The notes below the pieces were generated by a model that was not told where the DNA came from, did not search any database, and saw only the letters and a list, made by a program, of their open reading frames with translations. From the NCBI GenBank assembly GCA_013115125.1, contig JABANN010000120.1:1-64000 (forward strand): DNA of 64,000 nucleotides. Reading direction: 5' to 3'. Each line of letters opens with the position of its first letter. The stretch's first letter is position 1. This DNA comes from Perkinsus olseni (taxonomy: Eukaryota; Perkinsozoa; Perkinsida). This document shows, piece by piece, positions 58,874-64,000 of this stretch. The translations under genes and the position numbers were made by a program.

Positions 58874-59795
58874 ATGAGTGACCCCACCAACGGTTACGGC
58901 CCGCTGTGGGCCACCATAGGGGCCGCTAATCAAGTTAATCAACATGTACGGCTCCCTCCTCCTCGTCATCATCGACGCTCATCCGCTCTATTGAGTAGAT
59001 TGGATGCAGTGCACGATCAGTGAAGCTTGTTGCGAAGAAGCAGATATTTCTCATATTACCAGATCGGGATGCTAGCGCTGGATTGAAAGCAGGATCAAGG
59101 TGAGACCTCGATGCCGCTATTGCAAGAGCCCTCCTTGTCGTGTTGATTCGATGCTTGAGCGCGTCTTTTGTCAGGGCGGTTCGGATATTCCCATGCTCGA
59201 TGAACCCTCCGGAGAGTCTACGGCAGTGGCATGCTGAAGGAGAAGTTCCGGAGAACGCCGTCGCGATGTCTTGGGCGGTAAACCATCATCGTTCTGTTGT
59301 TCGCCCGTGACCTTTCCGTTGCTCGTCAAGACGTCGTTCGGCTGTATGATCGGTACTCAGACCCTATCGGGGAAGACGAGGAGCTCTAAGGGACGAGTTA
59401 AGGTCGAGGCCAAGGTCATTGGCCCGAACGATAGAAATGCTTGGTGGATCATGTCTACCAACGAATTCATGCCGGGCACGGTATCATTCCGCTGTAGAGA
59501 AGAGGAGTATCATGAGTACTATATTCGACATAACAATGATAAGATTGATGTAACATGGCGGCAACTGCGGGTCGCTGAGCTGTCGAATCAGGCATGTATT
59601 GAAGAGGTGGGTAGCAGTGGTTTCAGGCAGGCGGCGTCATTCAATCTGTTGCTGCGATCTGGTGGGGTGGCGGGATCGAACCTGCGTCGTTCCACTTTAT
59701 TTTTTGCAGATTGCGATCCGAGAATGAATCGAAATGGCAGCAGCGTGATGAATATCTCCATCGACCCCAGCGTGCTGGAGGACAATCAGCGGTAG
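58874..59795 (+). CDS. AbfB-like beta-trefoil domain protein
   Basis: Start ATG 58874 (MSDPTNGYGPLWATIGAANQ) with a proline/His/Arg-rich stretch; this exon's link to the rest is uncertain. The main exon reads VKVEAKVIGPNDRNAWWIMS, TVSFRCREEEYHEYYIRHNN then DKIDVTW, and SGFRQAASFNLLLRSD. The pattern vSF ... YYIRHxN ... FRxxASF is the signature of arabinofuranosidase-B (AbfB) beta-trefoil domains, which bind sugars or, in eukaryotic signalling proteins, lipids/partners. A 48-nt intron (59663-59710) splits codon G|AT and keeps the frame; stop at 59793-59795. No catalytic glycosidase part or signal peptide was seen, so it is probably a binding protein. An alternative frame in the last exon (59711-59941) is open too. 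Confidence 0.45.
59663..59710 (+). repeat. 48-nt intron with tRNA box-B motif
   Basis: GTGGGG...TTTTTTGCAG with a pyrimidine-rich acceptor. Near its 5' end it has GCGGGATCGAACCTGCG, the reverse complement of a T-loop motif (GGTTCGATCCC). Same length and orientation relative to the gene as the segment at 56837-56884. Confidence 0.55.
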
Positions 59796-59990
59796 AGGAG
59801 GGGGTTGCTTCTCGCGTTCCGCCGATGGCTCTGCTCAGTCATACTGAGACGGTGGAGTCACAGCCGAGCGTGCTTGTAGAGAAATGTGATGCTGAGGAAG
59901 TGAGCCGGAGGACTTCTACTGCTCATCCCGTGACACTCTAACCGTTCCAGGATTCTTCGGCGGACGCCTCGCTGGAGCCGGGGGTAGAGG

Positions 59991-60836
59991 ATGACAGGTG
60001 CTACTGCGGTCTGGGGTCGTTCCAAAGTGGAGCCCACTCACCTCAGTCCTGTTGGCCGCGGAGCAAGTGGGATACAAGAGTTGCCAGTGAGTCCCAGTGA
60101 GAGTGGCGAGTTGGAGGAGGAGGACGGCGGCCGGGACGACGACACCGATGCTGTATGCTAGGGAGGGCTTCTGGTCCGGCCCGAGATTGGTCATTTTATT
60201 CAGTCGAGTCGCTCTCAGAAACGCACCAGAGACGTGCGGTCTGATGGGAAGAAACTCCGGAAGAAAAATAATAGCGACGAGGAGTCCACACCGGAAGCCA
60301 AGCCCAGGTGATCTCGGTGGAATGATTTGTCCCAAGGAATTCTTTCGAGTGCTAATAGAAGTGAACGTACCAGACCCTTTGCGACCGTCTACTCATTGAA
60401 CTCGTGCGAGTTGCATGAGGCTCCGTTGTGGTGTATGAGCCTGTCGTCTGTGATCGACCCTTTCGCGTGGTACTCAACCAACTGAAGTTGCCAGTGTGGC
60501 GGTAGGGTTATGATGTTCTTCACTTGCTCAGTGACCCTAAGAGGAAGAGGCGTGACTCATCGGGTTCTGTTGAGGAGTTGCTGGTATCGGGTCGAATCGA
60601 CCGGCGAAGCAGCATAGCCAGCTACCAGAGTTTGCCGAAGAATGTCTTCGATAATGAAGGGCCTCTCTTGGTGGGTGCACAGAAAGAGCCAGGCTGGTCA
60701 CTGGACTGATGCTCAGGCACGACCTAGCGGGGGCCATGATAGTGTGTTCGATCTCACCCTCGACCACGATGAAGGGCCGGACGTGTCCCGGATCGATCCT
60801 GCCCCAGCCACCGCTGCGTATGAGGTGATAAGCTAG
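59991..60836 (+). CDS. Hypothetical nuclear-type protein (several NLS-like clusters)
   Basis: ATG 59991 gives MTGATAVWGRSKVEPTHLSP and an acidic run (SGELEEEDGGRDDDTDA) up to a GTATGC donor. After a roughly 50-nt intron the next exon is basic (SSRSQKRTRDVRSDGKKLRK then KNNSDEESTPEAKP). Later exons include LSDPKRKRRDSSGSVEELLV with SSIASYQSLPKNVFDNEG, and the end HDSVFDLTLDHDEGPDVSR, stop 60834-60836. Three Lys/Arg clusters mixed with acidic and Ser stretches suggest a disordered nuclear protein. No family recognised; the 60340-60520 part is unresolved. Confidence 0.4.
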
Positions 60837-60978
60837 GAAGAGTCAGGCCCCGCCTCTCGATCATGAAGGCTAGTATCAAGCCGCCGATTGATAAGACCTA
60901 GGAAGATCATGCTGAATGATAGTCCGATGAGTTATGCTTCTCGTCGTACTGTCACGATCGGGAGGGGTGCTCAACCTC

Positions 60979-63900
60979 ATGGAGATCGGAAGGCCGGCTC
61001 AGGAACTCGAGGAAGCCCGGCGAGCACTGAGTAGCGCCCTCGATAAGGACCTGGAAAGTCAGCAGGAGATCAAGCTGCTTCGCAAGCAGTTGGAAACAGC
61101 GAGAAAATCCAGCAAGGAAGCTCGGGTATGTTGGCCTCTTTTGCGCTGCGTCCCACTTGCCTCACGATGCTCAGGAGCTGAAGCAGCTGCGCAAGGAGTT
61201 CGATAAGGCGAGGGAAGAGTTCGAGAGGTCACAGGCGGAGGCTCGGGAGAAGATTAGGACCTTGCAGCGGGAGTTGGCTCTGGAGCTTGAGGCTAAGGAT
61301 GATGCGCTGGTAGCGAGCTCGTGTAGCATTCGATGGGGGAGCTAACGGGAAACCTGTTTGTCGTGTAATTTTTACGGAACGCTGCGAAGGATCCCGTGTG
61401 TCGCTGATCCATCGTGGTCGTGATCCGCCCTCCCAGAATCAAACTGAGGCTCTCGAGGAGAAGCTAGAGGGAAAGCAGGCGGCTGAGGAAGAAGCTGCGT
61501 GCACTATCAAGTCCCTCAAGAAGGAGCTCAAACAGAAATCGGAAAGGCTCAGGGCTGTACAGCAGCATCGCGATGATGAGGTCGGTGATGCTGAGAGGGG
61601 ATTAACCCAAATTTTAGGGTTTTACGCAGATAACGGCTGAAGATGGAAAGGTGGCGGCCCTGCAGCAAGAGTTGGAGGAGGCTCAAAGACTGCAGGAGGA
61701 AAGTCAGGATGTAATCAAGTCGCTCCGCAGTGAGCTCGAGGGTGGGGAGGCTCGGATGAGGGAGCTGCGTAAGGAGCTGGAGGAGGTCAAGGTAGGCGCG
61801 ACGAACGGTTTGTGTCAAGCATTCCTCTGTGCCGCAGGATGGTGCCGATGATAGTACAAGTACGCTGCGAGCTGAGCTCGAGGCGGCTGAAGAGGCGCGG
61901 AACGTCGGCCAAGCGGCCCTTACCAAGCTGGAGGCAGATCTTGCCGATGAGAAAGCGAAGGTTGCGGAGCTTCGAGAGGAACAGGTTAGTGGAACGAAAG
62001 AAACCAGTGTCACAGGGACAGGAGGGTGCTTGGTAGTCGGGCAATGAGAGTGAAACGTTCACGAACTATCTCTACAGCATGGGGACCTGTTATAGGCGAT
62101 GCGCTCTTTGCTTTCAGGAAGCAGCAGACAGGAGGTGGCAAGAAATTCAGAGCGAAAAGCAGGCGAAGGAGGCAGAGAATGAGGAGCTCAAGCGTACTCT
62201 GAAGTCGATGGAGGTAATCACAGGGGTCACGCTCGTCGATCGTTCTCACGGTCTCTTCTCTTCAACTGTGATGAACCGTCATGGAACCTCGTGCGGAATG
62301 GTCTTCTCCGTGCCTGCTCAGAAATTGCCGGCGGAACTCGAAGCAGCGAAGGCGCGACGAAACGAGGCGGAGATTGCGGTGAGCATTTGGCGAAGTTGAC
62401 TGTGCGAGGGCTGAGTATCAGATGTTCGGATTGGAGTCGGAGATCGACGCTCTGAAGGAACAGCTGGAGGAGAAAGAGAAGGAGATAAAGAAGCGAGTGG
62501 AGGCTCAGGCGGAGAAGGAAAGTGCAAATGGTGAGGGGCATGCTCGGTAGCCTTCGTACTCACTGAGTCTACGGCAGGGAATGCAGGGAAGCCCCCTCTT
62601 CCACCGGCCAACACAGGAAAGCCCTCCTCTGGTGGCAACAGACGGGAGTCTCGGGAAGTGCGTAGCCGACTGAGTCTTGAGATGGATGAGGCGGTTGCCG
62701 GACTGCTGGTAAGCCCAGTTCGCTTTTTAAGAGCAAGAAGGCGTGTAGATCCGTCTGGATGAATGATATGCAGTTGGTGGGAAAACTGTGGAACACATGA
62801 CGGAAAACTGCACTATGCAAAAATGAAGCCACTCTTTTGGCATCACGCATTGTCTTCGTTACGCACTGTAAATCGCCGTTGTCTCCATCTACAATGGGGC
62901 GCTGAGCTGAGCTTTTTCTTCCCCACAGGGTGCGGGTGCCGCTACGACTGCTGTATCGGAGGAAGAGCAGAGCGTGGACAAGTACAAGAAGATAATAATA
63001 GACCTGCAAGAGAAGGTACTTTAACGGCCGCGATCCGCCATCCAGGAGACGCTACGTGGTAGATAAAAGTCCAAGATGGATGGTTGGACGAGTGCGAGTT
63101 CGATATCTCCAAGTGGGAGGGCCGCTACAGACACGAGCAGGAGGAGCATGATGAGACTCGGAGAAAATATGGCGAGGTTGCAGAGACACTGAAGAGAGCA
63201 GAGGGGAAGAGGGCCGAGCTGAAGGCGGAAGCTCAGAGGCTATTATTGGACCTTGAGTGGGTAACGGAGGAGAAACAAGCGCTCGAGCAAGCTGTGAAGG
63301 AGCTTGATAAGGCTGGTGAGGCTCTCAAGGACAACACTTAAAGCATTGATCTCATGCCAGTCGCAGCGGAGGCTCGAAAGCCGGAGACGCGAACAACGGC
63401 TACTTCCACTAGCATGTCAATGAGGTACCTCACCTTCCCATTGCGTGGCTGCCGTGCTGCCGAACGTGGGCATGCTGTGCAGCCCGAGACAGGATTCGAT
63501 TCTCAGGAGCTTGATCTCGTACGAACAGCGCTTCGAAGCTATGAAGGCAGAGACTGCTAAGCTGAAGCAAGACGCAGAGGCGCTCGAGGGTGTGTCCCAA
63601 CAGGCTTCAACGACTCGATCGTTCTATCAGGGAGCAAGCGTGCGGTTGAGTTGAATGCCCAGAAGGCTGAGGAGAAGATCGACTTTATGCGCTCCCAGAA
63701 GAAGGAGCTGGAAGGCGCTTTGGGTCTGCTCACTGACAAGCTAACGGTCGTCGACGCGGAGGTGGGCTCCCTGGCTAGATCGGTTGTGCGAGAGGAAGCT
63801 CTCGTGTTTGTGATAGAGGACCCGGCTGCTGCATGCACTCTCCCTTGCCCAAGACGAGCTGAAAGCCCTGAAGACTGGCATTGCAGGAGTCTCTGATTAC

Positions 63901-64000
63901 AATGCAGCAATCAAGGAGGCAATGAGGGGTATGCTACGAACCTCAGTTGAGATTGATCGGCGCTCGAGTTGCTCCGGCAGATGCTCAACGATCGGCACAT
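60979..64000 (+). CDS. Long coiled-coil protein, runs off the window
   Basis: A chain of exons, each 60-200 nt, all giving heptad-rich coiled coil: ELEEARRALSSALDKDLESQ, LKQLRKEFDKAREEFERSQA, ALEEKLEGKQAAEEEAACTI, AALQQELEEAQRLQEESQDV, LRAELEAAEEARNVGQAALT, WQEIQSEKQAKEAENEELKR, LESEIDALKEQLEEKEKEIK, a short Gly/Pro hinge (GKPPLPPANTGKPSSGG), then RRKYGEVAETLKRAEGKRAE and EEKIDFMRSQKKELEGALG. Introns of 35-90 nt with GT-AG ends separate them, and the last visible exon (63850-63927) ends at a GTATGC donor near 63928, so the gene continues beyond 64000. It is myosin-tail/SMC/centrosomal in style but has no motor or ATPase head within view; probably a structural cytoskeletal protein. The start at 60979 is the first Met of the first coiled exon and may not be the true start. 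Confidence 0.75.

Noticed and set aside
1-64000. Prokaryotic features: operons, Shine-Dalgarno sites, CRISPR arrays, insertion sequences
   Set aside because: Introns in nearly every gene and eukaryote-only families make these irrelevant, and no repeat-spacer pattern or transposase was seen.

Overview
The window looks like nuclear DNA of an alveolate protist, most probably a Perkinsus-type organism (Perkinsozoa). Three things point there. Genes are cut into many short exons by GT-AG introns of mostly 40-70 nt. The amino-acid transporter and cytoskeletal families are protist-like. A 21-nt sequence at 49436-49456 differs at one base from the trans-spliced leader shared by dinoflagellates and Perkinsus. 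Species identity is inference. Exon joins below were made by eye, so outer limits and starts are approximate unless an ATG or stop is stated.

Layout. (i) 0.2-7.1 kb, mostly minus strand: a hypothetical gene, a Tousled-like kinase, a possible short plus-strand gene, a small two-exon gene and a poorly resolved mitochondrial-like gene. (ii) 7.1-11.0 kb: no convincing gene. (iii) 11.0-18.0 kb, plus strand: four tandem AAAP amino-acid transporters, each with one intron at the same site; the second intron holds a tRNA-shaped insert. (iv) 18.6-39.3 kb, minus strand: a DENN-domain protein with a C-terminal zinc-ribbon-like motif, MsrA, a mitochondrial-type AAA ATPase, and an array of four related membrane-protein genes, the last-transcribed of which ends in a cation-channel pore and S6. 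(v) 40.1-64 kb, plus strand except one gene: DUF1279 protein, an RPKSA-motif protein, a long helical-repeat protein, a spliced-leader relic with a short ORF, a dysferlin-domain membrane protein, a lysyl-glycosyltransferase-like type II membrane protein with a hevein-like tail, an ankyrin protein, an AbfB-like protein, a nuclear-type protein and a long coiled-coil gene that runs off the right edge.

The genes do not form one pathway; this is a housekeeping and membrane-protein region organised in long same-strand blocks with a strand switch near 39.3-40.1 kb. The most unusual signals are the genomic spliced-leader relic, the tRNA-like and box-B-containing introns in unrelated genes, and the tandem channel-like array with a shared cytosolic motif.
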